The translations under genes and the position numbers were made by a program. Below are positions 8,553 to 17,015 of a stretch of DNA of 64,000 nucleotides, one piece after another (position 1 is the stretch's first letter; each line of letters begins with the position of its first letter). The stretch is from Bermanella sp049115935. Its GTDB lineage: Bacteria; Pseudomonadota; Gammaproteobacteria; Pseudomonadales; Oceanobacteraceae. Under the pieces are notes generated by a model, which had not been told where the DNA came from, ran no database searches, and worked only from the letters and a program-made list of their open reading frames with translations. The stretch lies in the NCBI GenBank assembly GCA_049115935.1, contig JAGDZK010000042.1, positions 44,707 to 108,706 on the forward strand, in the 5' to 3' direction.

Positions 8553-8585
8553 AAACCGATAGGGTAAGCCTTATCGGTTTTTTTG
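8553..8585 (+). terminator. Rho-independent terminator
   Basis: AAACCGATA (8553-8561) pairs with TATCGGTTT (8572-8580) and runs into a T tract. It lies between the lipoprotein and tas, so tas needs its own promoter or read-through; its start codon is only about 20 bp further on. Confidence 0.75.
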
Positions 8586-8602
8586 TGTTTAAAGGGTTAG
8601 TA

Positions 8603-9640
8603 ATGAAATTTAAAAAGTTAGGCAATACTAATATTGATGTGAGTTTGATCAGCTTAGGCACCATGACATGGGGTGAACAAAACACAGAGCAAGAAGCCCA
8701 CGAACAATTAGACTACGCCTTATCACAAGGCATTAACTTTATTGATACTGCTGAAATGTATCCAGTACCACCGAAACCTGAAACCCAAGGGCTGACAGAA
8801 CAATATGTCGGCACCTGGCTTAACCAGCGCGGGCAGCGAGATGATATTGTATTGGCAACCAAAGTGGCAGGCCCTGGCAACGGCTTAACGTATTTACGTA
8901 ATGGCCCGCGTTTAACAAAATCACATATCCATCAAGCAATAGAAACAAGCTTACAGCGTTTACAAACCGACTATGTAGATTTGTATCAGCTGCACTGGCC
9001 AGATCGTAATACCAATTTTTTTGGTCAGTTGGGTTATCAGGCTAAAACTGAAGAGCAAATAACCCCTTTATTTGACAGTATTAGCGCCATTAATGAATTG
9101 GTGCAACAAGGTAAAATTCGTCATTGGGGGTTTAGTAATGAAACACCTTGGGGCGTGATGAAGGCGCTGAGTATTTGTGAAGAACATGGCTTTGTGAAAC
9201 CAGTGTCGATTCAAAATCCTTATAACTTATTAAATCGCACCTATGAAGTGGGTTTGGCGGAAGTGAGTCACCGTGAAAATATTGGTTTATTAGCTTATAG
9301 CCCAATGGCGTTTGGCGCGTTAAGCGGTAAATACTTAGGCAGTGAAAAACCAGAAAAAGCTCGGTTAACCTTGTATGAGCGTTTTACCCGTTATAACAAT
9401 GAGCAAGCGGTGAAAGCTACAAAAGCTTATGTGAATATCGCTAACTACTTTAATCTGACTCCAGCACAAATGAGTTTGGCATTTGTGAATCAACAATCGT
9501 TTGTGACCAGTAATATTATCGGTGCAACAACCATGGTGCAGTTAAAAGAGAATATTGCTTCTATTGATATCAGTTTGAATGATGAGGTGCTTGGTGAAAT
9601 TGCGAAAGTCCATGGGCAGCATCCTAACCCAGCCCCATAG
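8603..9640 (+). CDS. tas: Aldo/keto reductase, Tas family
   Basis: 345 residues from the ATG at 8603, where the protein aligns with the Tas start (MKFKKLGNTNIDVSLISLG). It is an NADP(H)-dependent TIM barrel: GTMTWGEQN near residue 18, the catalytic Asp/Tyr region DTAEMYPVPP, the catalytic Lys in LATKVAGPG, the catalytic His in YQLHWPDR, IQNPYNLLNR, and the cofactor-binding GATTMVQLKENI near the C-terminus. These segments are nearly the same as in E. coli Tas. The natural substrate is unclear; E. coli Tas was found as a suppressor of a tyrosine auxotrophy. Convergent with a lipoprotein gene across a shared terminator. Confidence 0.92.
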   Translation: MKFKKLGNTNIDVSLISLGTMTWGEQNTEQEAHEQLDYALSQGINFIDTAEMYPVPPKPETQGLTEQYVGTWLNQRGQRDDIVLATKVAGPGNGLTYLRNGPRLTKSHIHQAIETSLQRLQTDYVDLYQLHWPDRNTNFFGQLGYQAKTEEQITPLFDSISAINELVQQGKIRHWGFSNETPWGVMKALSICEEHGFVKPVSIQNPYNLLNRTYEVGLAEVSHRENIGLLAYSPMAFGALSGKYLGSEKPEKARLTLYERFTRYNNEQAVKATKAYVNIANYFNLTPAQMSLAFVNQQSFVTSNIIGATTMVQLKENIASIDISLNDEVLGEIAKVHGQHPNPAP

Positions 9641-9666
9641 CTTAATGATAAAATTCTGAATGCGAC

Positions 9667-9711
9667 AGACATAAAAAAAGCGGATGTAAATCATCCGCTT
9701 TTTTTATGTCT
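9667..9711. terminator. Bidirectional terminator
   Basis: A perfect 20-bp stem (9667-9686 with 9692-9711) with a 5-nt TAAAT loop. A GC-rich core (GCGGATG/CATCCGC) is flanked by A7 and T7, so it serves both tas and the convergent lipoprotein gene. Confidence 0.92.
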
Positions 9712-9725
9712 AATAACTAATAGAT

Positions 9726-10556
9726 TTAATTACCCGCTTTAGTGACTGGCCCATCGTTCTGATTAATTAATTTACTAAGCTTGTGTTCTGCTTTTTTACT
9801 CACGGCCTGTCTAGGGAATTCTTCCATTACTTTACGGAAGAAGTAGCTGGATTTTTTGATGCTTTTATTTGGGTTTTGCTCGCTCATATAAATTAACCCT
9901 AACTGGTAAAGTGACTTGGCTTTAATGCTGTCACTGGAGCCTGGATTTTGATAAACCGTTAAATATACACCGTTAGCATCTTCTAAACGGTTTTCACGAA
10001 TAGCCCGCTCACTCATGGGGGTTAAATCTGGATCAAATGCCGTAATGGGTTTGTTTAATAAACGGTCTTTATCAACATGAGACAGTAATTGCTCAGGGGT
10101 CATTTGCACGGTTTCTTTTTTACGGGCTTCTATGATGGCTAAGCGATCTTGGACACGGTCTTGCAAAATACTATATGGGAACTCAATTAGGTGACGATGA
10201 AAATAGGCTTTGGCTTTTTCATCATCACGGTCTTTGTTGTAACGGTTCATATAGATTAAGCCAATTTGATAGATTGCGATGCTTTTCATATCCTGGCTGT
10301 AATCATCTTTGCCATAGCCTAGCAGGTAGGTATTGATAACGTCAGTGCTATTGTTTTCAACAATGCCGTTAATTGAGTAGGTGATTAGATCAGGCTCTTC
10401 ATCTAACGCAGCAGCAGCCTTAAGGCGAATATCCGTTTTGTATTTTAAAAATTCATGGTTACCACCAGCGCCTAATACCAGAGGTGTGGTTGCGGCACAG
10501 CCCGCTAAACCGGTGATAAGGGATAAAACAAATAATAATTTTATTGGCGACTGCAT
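9726..10556 (-). CDS. Lipoprotein with two TPR/Sel1-like repeats
   Basis: 276 residues. Signal peptide with lipobox LAGC (Cys near residue 20). The body has an internal duplication: SIAIYQIGLIYMNRY near residue 92 and SLYQLGLIYMSEQN near residue 218 are each followed by an aromatic helix (AKAYFHRHLIEFP and SSYFFRKVMEEFP). This is the pattern of TPR/Sel1-type helical repeats, as in outer-membrane assembly lipoproteins and YbgF-like proteins. It probably sits in the periplasm as a protein-interaction scaffold. Same strand as mtgA, 121 bp downstream of it; the specific role is unknown. Confidence 0.75.
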   Translation of the reverse strand: MQSPIKLLFVLSLITGLAGCAATTPLVLGAGGNHEFLKYKTDIRLKAAAALDEEPDLITYSINGIVENNSTDVINTYLLGYGKDDYSQDMKSIAIYQIGLIYMNRYNKDRDDEKAKAYFHRHLIEFPYSILQDRVQDRLAIIEARKKETVQMTPEQLLSHVDKDRLLNKPITAFDPDLTPMSERAIRENRLEDANGVYLTVYQNPGSSDSIKAKSLYQLGLIYMSEQNPNKSIKKSSYFFRKVMEEFPRQAVSKKAEHKLSKLINQNDGPVTKAGN

Positions 10557-10677
10557 AATGATTTCCTATCTATGATGGGCCGCAGTTTACTGAGCCTATG
10601 AGTCGCTGCAAGTATTTACATCAAGTTTTTCGTAGCATGGCGTATTTTGCCTGTGTCATGCAAAAAAAGTAAGAAAG

Positions 10678-11535
10678 TTAAAAGAAAGACCACTTCATGT
10701 ATTTGTCGTACTGAATGGGGCTTATGTATTCTTTAAAGCGCATGTCTTGCAGGATTCTGCGGTATTTACGTTTATGACGCTTAGCCAAGTACTGGTTTTG
10801 ATAGATAGTGAAGTGATATTTGCGCGGGCTGGGCATTAATACGGCTAAAAAGGCACCTTGCGCTGCATTCAGCTGGCTAGGTTTGGCTTTAAAGTAGTAT
10901 TGAGCCGCAGCGTGAATGCCATAGATATCTGGGCCAAATTCGATGATATTTAAGTACAGCTCAAGTATTTCATTTTTGCTTAATGCCTTTTCAAGTCGCT
11001 TAGTAACAAGCAGCTCTTTGACCTTGCGGTATAGGGTTTTATTGTTTTCAAAATAAATGTTTTTAACGGTTTGCTGGGTAATGGTGCTGGCACCAAAACT
11101 CCACTCACGGCGTTTAATGTTTTCACCTAACGCGCTAATCAACGCATCATAGTCGATGCCTTGATGATTGAAAAAGTCACCGTCTTCACTCATGACAATG
11201 GCATACAGTAACTCGCGATTGATGTTATCGATGCTAACCCATTGGTATTTTTTAACCCCAGAAGGGGATTGCGCTAAATGTTCTTCAACACTTTTGATCG
11301 CTGTTTGTTTGGCCTGCTCAAAACCTTTAGCTTCAAAGTGAGGCAGGCTTTCCAATAAAGTGAAGGTTGAAATAAGCGCAACGATGGCCAATATCCAAAA
11401 AATGGCGCCAGTCACCATGAAGATGGACTTCATTAAGTGGTAGGGACTTACGATTACGCGAATCATGCGATTGCGTAATCGTTTCCATGGATTTGTTTCG
11501 AGGTCGTTTAAGTATTCGTCCTTGATGTGAAACAT
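10678..11535 (-). CDS. mtgA: Monofunctional peptidoglycan glycosyltransferase
   Basis: 285 residues: a cytoplasmic N-terminal tail, one transmembrane segment (about residues 36-60), then a GT51 domain. Motifs are in the family order: EDGDFFNHQGID with the catalytic Glu, GASTITQQTVKN, the RKVKELLVTKRLE basic helix, KNEILELYLN with the second catalytic region, and the C-terminal AAFLAVLMPSPRK-type segment. No transpeptidase domain follows. It polymerises lipid II into glycan strands on the outer face of the inner membrane. Start supported by AAGGG 7 bp upstream. It is somewhat longer than E. coli MtgA because of the N-terminal tail. Confidence 0.9.
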   Translation of the reverse strand: MFHIKDEYLNDLETNPWKRLRNRMIRVIVSPYHLMKSIFMVTGAIFWILAIVALISTFTLLESLPHFEAKGFEQAKQTAIKSVEEHLAQSPSGVKKYQWVSIDNINRELLYAIVMSEDGDFFNHQGIDYDALISALGENIKRREWSFGASTITQQTVKNIYFENNKTLYRKVKELLVTKRLEKALSKNEILELYLNIIEFGPDIYGIHAAAQYYFKAKPSQLNAAQGAFLAVLMPSPRKYHFTIYQNQYLAKRHKRKYRRILQDMRFKEYISPIQYDKYMKWSFF

Positions 11536-11586
11536 GAAGTGCCCTTAATGAACGCTTTGCCTAATAATAATCTGTCACAGCTTACA

Positions 11587-12255
11587 TTAGGATGAATGCT
11601 TGGCCAAATGAGCCATGGCAGCTAATGCGTCAGGGTCTTTTGATTTGATTTTATTGGCGATGGTGTGTTGGAAAAAATAATGAAAATCTTTACGGTGCTG
11701 CGCGCTAAATAAGCAGTCATCACCTGTTAATACAGGGGTGCTGTGTACATGATCTTCTTCAATACACATGGCTAAAATACTGCCATCACTGTAAAGGCGC
11801 CAGCTATGGATTTCTTGAATACTAAAGCTATCAAAATGATCTTTGCTAAAAACGGCGTGGGAGCCAATTAAGTCTGGAATTTCTTGGGCAATACTCACAG
11901 AGCCTGTTTGAACAATTGGATAAAACTGGGCACTTTGTTTTAAAAACTCAGACTTATAGGCTGGTGCGTCGAAAAGAACTTGGCCAGTGTTAGTGTCCAT
12001 AAAACCTTCCCAATGACCATTTAGTGGGTCATCTAGGCTGCGGCATGCCACAAGGCGATTAAGCCAAGGCACCATGCCATCAATGTGGCCATCACTCCAT
12101 ACGGCCCAGCAAAGCACCTTTAAGCTGAAGACTTGATCAGATGAATCATTGGTGTAGAGCATCTCTATGCCATCTAATTCTGGCAATAGGCGCTGTATGT
12201 TGGGTAGATTTCGTTTGTGTTGCCTAAAATCAATAACATCGGCTTGTTTGGCCAT
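11587..12255 (-). CDS. Conserved hypothetical protein
   Basis: 222 residues from the ATG at 12255, preferred over one 36 bp upstream because TTGGAG lies 6 bp before it. Soluble, no signal peptide. I do not recognise the family. Visible features are a tryptophan-rich segment (VLCWAVWSDGHIDGMVPWLN), an acidic strand region (DDPLNGHWEGFMDTNTGQV), paired histidines and glutamates in MCIEEDHVHSTPVL, and a helical C-terminus with FHYFFQH. It lies 52 bp upstream of mtgA on the same strand and 74 bp downstream of norM, so shared transcription is possible. No function proposed. Confidence 0.65.
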   Translation of the reverse strand: MAKQADVIDFRQHKRNLPNIQRLLPELDGIEMLYTNDSSDQVFSLKVLCWAVWSDGHIDGMVPWLNRLVACRSLDDPLNGHWEGFMDTNTGQVLFDAPAYKSEFLKQSAQFYPIVQTGSVSIAQEIPDLIGSHAVFSKDHFDSFSIQEIHSWRLYSDGSILAMCIEEDHVHSTPVLTGDDCLFSAQHRKDFHYFFQHTIANKIKSKDPDALAAMAHLAKHSS

Positions 12256-12329
12256 ATTCACTCCAAGGCTAATTGCGACTGCTTCCTGCACTTAACTTCA
12301 GTATAGGTGCAAAAAACCAAGGAGTATGA

Positions 12330-13712
12330 TCAGTTTTGAATAACCGCGTGCTGTGTAATATCCAGTTGATTGATTGCTTTTCGGCTCACGTAGTAAAGAC
12401 GGGACAAGAGCAATACAGCGTTAACACTTAAGCCCACGATTAGCCCTATCCAAAAGCCGGCAGCTCCCATAGGTGCTACTTGCGAGAGACCCAAGTAATA
12501 ACCAAGGGGCAAGCCCACAAACCAGAATGAAACAATACTAATAGCCAGTGTGACCATGGTGTCTTTATAACCCCGCAATGCACCCGCGGCCCCCACCTGA
12601 ATACTGTCACTAATCTGAAACACCGCCGCATGCATCATCAATAATACCGCCAGTGATAACACCTGTTGGTCTTGGCTATATAAGCTGGCCAGTGCGCCTC
12701 CTAAAAAGTACAGAATACTGGCGTTAAACAAAGCAAATATAAGATTGATTTGAATGGCGTTTACCCAAGCTTGTTTAGCGGCTACGGGCTGATTGCGGCC
12801 AAGCTCATGACCCACTCTTACGGTTAAGGCAGTGGCCAGGCTTAAGGGCACCATAAAGGTAACCGTGGTGATATTAAGTGTGATTTGGTGAGCGGCCACC
12901 ACCACAGGACCCAATTGGGCAATAAATAAGGCAATAATACAAAATAGGCTCACCTCAGCAAAAATGGCTAAGCCAATGGGCAAACCTACCGCGCTGATGT
13001 TGCCAATGGTTTTAATATTAGGGCCAGTGAAGTTTTGTAGTGGCTTTACTTTTTGATGGTGCTGGCTAAACCAGGTGAATATCCAGATGGCAATGGTCAT
13101 GAGGTAAAACACGATTAAACTTGCCAAGCCACAGCCCGGTCCTCCCATGGCTTCAATGGGACCAAAACCAAAAACAAATATGAGATTGAGGGGGATATTG
13201 AGCAATAAGCCTGCAAATGCGATAACGGTTACAGGTTTGGTGAGGTGTACCGCTTCATTGTAAGAGCGAAAAGCTTGATGAATGGCCACAGCAGGTAAAG
13301 CAAGGGCAATATAAAACAAGTAATCAACTGTAATGCTCTGAATGTCTTCGCTTATTTCCATTAGCGCCATTAATGGGCGTGTGCCTAGCAGCATGATTGT
13401 CATGGCAATCAGGCCTATCACTAAGCCTAGATAAATCCCTTGTTGTAAATAGTGAGCAGATTGCTGCTTATTTTTGGCGCCTTTAGCGTGGGCAACCATG
13501 GGGGTTAGCGCCACCATGATGCCGGCTTCAAATAAAACAATAGGCAGCCAAATACTGCTTCCCACTGCAATTGAGGCTAAATCAAGGGTGCCTGCAAGGC
13601 CTGCAATTAAGGTATCCACCACGCCCATGCCGGTTTGTGCTAATTGCGTTCCAAGGATCGGCAGCATCAACACCATAAGTGGCTTGGCTTGCTTGAAAAA
13701 AGACCTGAGCAT
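12330..13712 (-). CDS. norM: MATE family multidrug efflux transporter
   Basis: 460 residues from the ATG at 13712; the upstream in-frame extension of 31 residues is not protein-like, and AGGGA lies about 10 bp before this start. Twelve hydrophobic segments in two halves of six, with the MATE N-terminal segment MLPILGTQLAQTGMGVVDT and the internal repeat at GLPIGLAIFAEVSLFCIIA near residue 240. The conserved inward-facing acidic and Gln residues of the NorM group are in these segments. It exports cationic drugs in exchange for Na+ or H+ across the inner membrane. Divergent from epmC with 134 bp between. Confidence 0.9.
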   Translation of the reverse strand: MLRSFFKQAKPLMVLMLPILGTQLAQTGMGVVDTLIAGLAGTLDLASIAVGSSIWLPIVLFEAGIMVALTPMVAHAKGAKNKQQSAHYLQQGIYLGLVIGLIAMTIMLLGTRPLMALMEISEDIQSITVDYLFYIALALPAVAIHQAFRSYNEAVHLTKPVTVIAFAGLLLNIPLNLIFVFGFGPIEAMGGPGCGLASLIVFYLMTIAIWIFTWFSQHHQKVKPLQNFTGPNIKTIGNISAVGLPIGLAIFAEVSLFCIIALFIAQLGPVVVAAHQITLNITTVTFMVPLSLATALTVRVGHELGRNQPVAAKQAWVNAIQINLIFALFNASILYFLGGALASLYSQDQQVLSLAVLLMMHAAVFQISDSIQVGAAGALRGYKDTMVTLAISIVSFWFVGLPLGYYLGLSQVAPMGAAGFWIGLIVGLSVNAVLLLSRLYYVSRKAINQLDITQHAVIQN

Positions 13713-13846
13713 GTGCCGATTATCCCTAGTAAAAAAACGCCTAAGTATCGTGATTTTACTATGAAATGCAATGCTCACCGTTTGCAACTGGTAGCTATCG
13801 GCCATAACTGGTATAAAGCAGGCCAGTCAGAATGTTGTAAGAATCT

Positions 13847-14392
13847 ATGTATCACTGCTGTGCCGCTATTCAAATCTTTAACCAATGCTTTAAAAGCTCC
13901 ATCAATACGGAGTTGGTTCGAGGCGGGCATGAGCCTATATATATCCCAAGAAGTCAGTATTATCCTTGGGATCGTGTGATTTTTGCCCATGGTTTTTTTT
14001 CAAGCGCACTGCATGAAATTAGCCATTGGTGTATTGCTGGGGAGAAGCGTCGTAAGCTGGTGGATTTTGGCTATTGGTATAACCCTGATGGTCGAACACC
14101 TGAGCAGCAAACTGAGTTTGAAAAAGTAGAAGTTAAGCCGCAAGCGTTGGAGTGGATACTCAGCCAAAGTGCTAATTTCAGATTTAATGTGAGTATCGAT
14201 AATTTAAGCGGCGATCCTCATTATATTGAACAATCCGCTAATGTCTTTAAAGACAATATATACCAGCAAGTACAGGTGTATTTGCAACAGGGTTTGCCCA
14301 CACGGGCAAAACAGTTCAGTGATGCTTTAATCGCTCATTATCGTAGCGGACAGCCTCTGGATATATCAGAATTTAAACGGGAAATGTTATAA
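13847..14392 (+). CDS. epmC: Elongation factor P hydroxylase
   Basis: 181 residues, the full length of the family. The segment FAHGFFSSALHEISHWCIAG holds the HExxH-like metal-binding HEISH, followed by LVDFGYWYNPDGR, FEKVEVKPQALEW and FNVSIDNL, all close to E. coli EpmC (YfcM). The enzyme hydroxylates the beta-lysylated lysine of EF-P as the last step of its modification. epmA and epmB are not in this window. The stop codon is immediately followed by the rhlB ATG with no spacing, so the two are probably translated from one transcript. The ribosome site is weak. Confidence 0.92.
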   Translation: MYHCCAAIQIFNQCFKSSINTELVRGGHEPIYIPRSQYYPWDRVIFAHGFFSSALHEISHWCIAGEKRRKLVDFGYWYNPDGRTPEQQTEFEKVEVKPQALEWILSQSANFRFNVSIDNLSGDPHYIEQSANVFKDNIYQQVQVYLQQGLPTRAKQFSDALIAHYRSGQPLDISEFKREML

Positions 14393-15721
14393 ATGCCATT
14401 TGGATTAATTAAAAAAATATTTAATAAATCAGAACCAGTGAAGCAGTCAGTAGCGCCAAACAAAGCGCCAAAGCCAGCGACTAAAAAAGCACCAGCTAAA
14501 GCGAAATCAAAAGTTGCACCAAAGAAAAAAACAGTCACACCATGGGACCCATCCCAATTTAAAGTTGAACCTGCTGAAGGTAAAACCCGTTTCCATGATT
14601 TGAACTTAGATGAGCGCATTATGCGCGGCATTTATGATTTAGGCTTTCAATATGCCAGCCCAATTCAAGCGGCGTCTTTGCCATTAACCCTTGCTGGCCA
14701 TGACATTATTGGTAAAGCACAAACGGGTACTGGTAAAACGGCGGCATTTTTAATTACAGTTTTACAAAAATTATTAACCACCTCACCAAGTGAGCGTTAT
14801 GCCAGTGAGCCTCGTGCGTTAGTGATAGCCCCAACCCGTGAATTGGCCATGCAAATTGCAAAAGATGCACAAGGCTTATCAAAGCATACCGACATCAATG
14901 TGGTCACCGTTGTCGGTGGTGTGGACTACGACAAGCAAAAAGACGAGCTAAACAATATTGTTGATATTGTGGTGGCGACACCGGGGCGTTTGTTGGATTT
15001 CTTGCAGCAAAAAGTGGTGTTTTTGGACCAAGTTGAGTTGTTGGTGATTGATGAAGCGGACCGCATGTTAGACATGGGATTCATTCCTGACCTGAAACGT
15101 ATTATTCGCGCCACCCCTGAAAAAGACATTCGTCAAACCCAGTTGTTTAGTGCCACTTATCCATACGATGTAGTGGCGTTAAGTGAAAGCTGGACGTATA
15201 AGCCTCAGCAAATTGAAATTGAACCTGAGTCAGTAGCCACCGAAACGGTTGATCAACGTTTTTACAGTTTACAAGAAACTGAAAAAGACCAAGTGCTGGT
15301 GAATCTATTAAATGAAGCCACCACAGGTAAAGCGATTATATTCGCTAATCGCCGTGATACCTCTCGTGACCTAGCGGACCGCTTAAATAAAATGGGTGTT
15401 AAAGCCATGTTGTTAAGTGGTGAAGTGGCTCAGCAAAAACGTGTAAAAACCTTAGAGCGTTTTAAAAACCAAGACAATACCGTATTAGTAGCCACCGATG
15501 TGGCCGGCCGTGGTATTCACGTAGACGGCATTACCCACGTATTTAATTATAATTTGCCAGATGACCCAGAGGATTATGTTCACCGTATTGGTCGAACGGG
15601 TCGTGCGGGTGCTAGCGGTATGGCAATTACGTTCATTGATGAATACGAAGCGTATGGCATGATGGATTTAGAAAAATATTTAGGCAAAAAAATTGTAACG
15701 GAACCAGTTCCCAAGGGGTAA
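14393..15721 (+). CDS. rhlB: DEAD-box RNA helicase RhlB
   Basis: 442 residues. A basic Lys/Ala/Pro-rich tail of about 50 residues precedes the helicase core, as in pseudomonad RhlB. Motifs in order: Q motif with ASPIQAASLPL, motif I AQTGTGKT, PTRELA, TPGRLLDF, motif II DEAD in VIDEADRMLDMGF, motif III FSATY, and in the second RecA domain ATDVAGRGIHVDG and HRIGRTGRAG. RhlB unwinds structured RNA and works with RNase E in the degradosome; the basic tail may add RNA binding. First base directly follows the epmC stop. Confidence 0.93.
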   Translation: MPFGLIKKIFNKSEPVKQSVAPNKAPKPATKKAPAKAKSKVAPKKKTVTPWDPSQFKVEPAEGKTRFHDLNLDERIMRGIYDLGFQYASPIQAASLPLTLAGHDIIGKAQTGTGKTAAFLITVLQKLLTTSPSERYASEPRALVIAPTRELAMQIAKDAQGLSKHTDINVVTVVGGVDYDKQKDELNNIVDIVVATPGRLLDFLQQKVVFLDQVELLVIDEADRMLDMGFIPDLKRIIRATPEKDIRQTQLFSATYPYDVVALSESWTYKPQQIEIEPESVATETVDQRFYSLQETEKDQVLVNLLNEATTGKAIIFANRRDTSRDLADRLNKMGVKAMLLSGEVAQQKRVKTLERFKNQDNTVLVATDVAGRGIHVDGITHVFNYNLPDDPEDYVHRIGRTGRAGASGMAITFIDEYEAYGMMDLEKYLGKKIVTEPVPKG

Positions 15722-15724
15722 GTT

Positions 15725-16159
15725 ATGGCGGCAAGGATGCTGTTGGTTTTAACACTCGTATTTAGCAGTGCAGCGGTGGTTGCGTTAGATGCAGAGCAAG
15801 CTCATATTTTGATTCGTCAACAAGCCCCTGAGCTTTTAGGTGATGGTAGCCAGCTGGTGAGTGTTTATTATTTTGGTGATTCTCATGATTTATCTGTGGT
15901 GGGGCTTGAGCGAGTAGGGGATGAATATCTGCCTATTCGCTGGTTGGTGATTTTCGAAAAAGAAACAGTGTTAGGTTGGTATTATCCAAGTACTGAATTT
16001 CCGGTTCGATTTGATGATGGTCATTTGATCTTCCCTAAGGGGAGTCGTGTTGAAGACATTAATTTATTGCCCTCGCCCCCTAAAGCTATGACCATAGAAG
16101 ATCAATCTATTTTGTTTTTTACCCCTAAGAGTGATCGTGAAGCAAGCTCATCTAATTGA
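15725..16159 (+). CDS. Secreted hypothetical protein
   Basis: 144 residues with a clear signal peptide (LLVLTLVFSSAAVVALDA, cleavage near residue 21). The mature part is short and mostly beta strand, with WLVIFEKETVLGWYYP and PVRFDDGHLIFPKG segments. No domain recognised. It begins 3 bp after the rhlB stop with AAGGGG 8 bp upstream, and its last 29 bp overlap the start of the exonuclease gene, so it is part of the epmC-pdxB run. A periplasmic location is likely; function unknown. Confidence 0.75.
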   Translation: MAARMLLVLTLVFSSAAVVALDAEQAHILIRQQAPELLGDGSQLVSVYYFGDSHDLSVVGLERVGDEYLPIRWLVIFEKETVLGWYYPSTEFPVRFDDGHLIFPKGSRVEDINLLPSPPKAMTIEDQSILFFTPKSDREASSSN

Positions 16160-17015
16160 CATATCAGCCGTTTTTTTTCGTTATTATTTTGCCCCAGGCC
16201 CCACGGTCATTAACGATGACGGCTGGGAAGTATATCCTCTATTGGCCAGTTTACGCTGGCTGATGAACCCCGATTTCTTTGAAGCGGATTTAACCGTCGC
16301 TGCATTTGATGAAAGCTTGGGTACATGCTTTCGTCATCATCTAGACCCTCAATACAAAGCCAATCGTGCGTTACCCACCGAAGACATTATCTACCAGCTA
16401 AGTTTGCTTAAGTCCTTTTGTGAGCATATGGGGTTTGTGGTGCAAGCGGGTGAGGAATTTGAAGCCGATGATTATATAGCCGCCAGCGCCTCACAATTAA
16501 ACGACCATCAAATTACCATTCATTCCCGTGACAAAGATCTGCGCCAGCTGTTGGCTGAAAATGTAATCATGCGTGATAGCGCCACCGATGCGCTTTGGGA
16601 TGAAAGCCGCTTATTAAAGGACACGGGCCTGCGCCCAGAGCAGGTAGTGGATTACCTTTCAATGGTGGGGGATGCCAGTGACAATATTGAAGGCATTCCT
16701 GGTATCGGTGTGAAAACGGCTACCGCGTTGTTACAGCAATACAGTGACTCAAAGGGCATTTATCAGGCGATTGCGGTTGGTGAAATCTTGCCAGTCAGAG
16801 GCGCTAAACGCATTACCACTGCTTTATTGGAAAATGAGCCTCGCTTGTTATTGAACCAAGAGCTCACCCGTTTGCGGAAGGATATTTCATTGAGTCTTGC
16901 ACCTTTGCCTTTTAATCAAGACAATTACTTATTTATTGATGCCCTTGCTCTACAAGTGGGCATTCATCGGCCATTAAAAAAGGCCCTAGAGACATTAGCT
17001 GGATTGTATTTATGA
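16131..17015 (+). CDS. 5'-3' exonuclease / flap endonuclease (Xni/ExoIX-like)
   Basis: Up to 294 residues from GTG at 16131; another GTG at 16137 is equally possible. It matches the polymerase I-type 5' nuclease domain as a stand-alone protein: acidic cluster FEADDYIAA near residue 108, SRDKDLRQLL near 130, VGDASDNIEGIPGIG near 185, which joins the last metal-binding aspartates to the helix-hairpin-helix (IPGIGVKTATALLQQY). It removes 5' flaps or RNA primers. It is slightly longer than E. coli Xni. It overlaps the preceding gene by 29 bp and pdxB by 4 bp (ATGA), so translation is probably coupled. Confidence 0.88.
   Translation: MIVKQAHLIDISAVFFRYYFAPGPTVINDDGWEVYPLLASLRWLMNPDFFEADLTVAAFDESLGTCFRHHLDPQYKANRALPTEDIIYQLSLLKSFCEHMGFVVQAGEEFEADDYIAASASQLNDHQITIHSRDKDLRQLLAENVIMRDSATDALWDESRLLKDTGLRPEQVVDYLSMVGDASDNIEGIPGIGVKTATALLQQYSDSKGIYQAIAVGEILPVRGAKRITTALLENEPRLLLNQELTRLRKDISLSLAPLPFNQDNYLFIDALALQVGIHRPLKKALETLAGLYL

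Noticed and set aside
13644..13990. Two overlapping frames in the norM-epmC gap
   Set aside because: They are out of frame with, or antisense to, epmC and norM, which have full family motifs.
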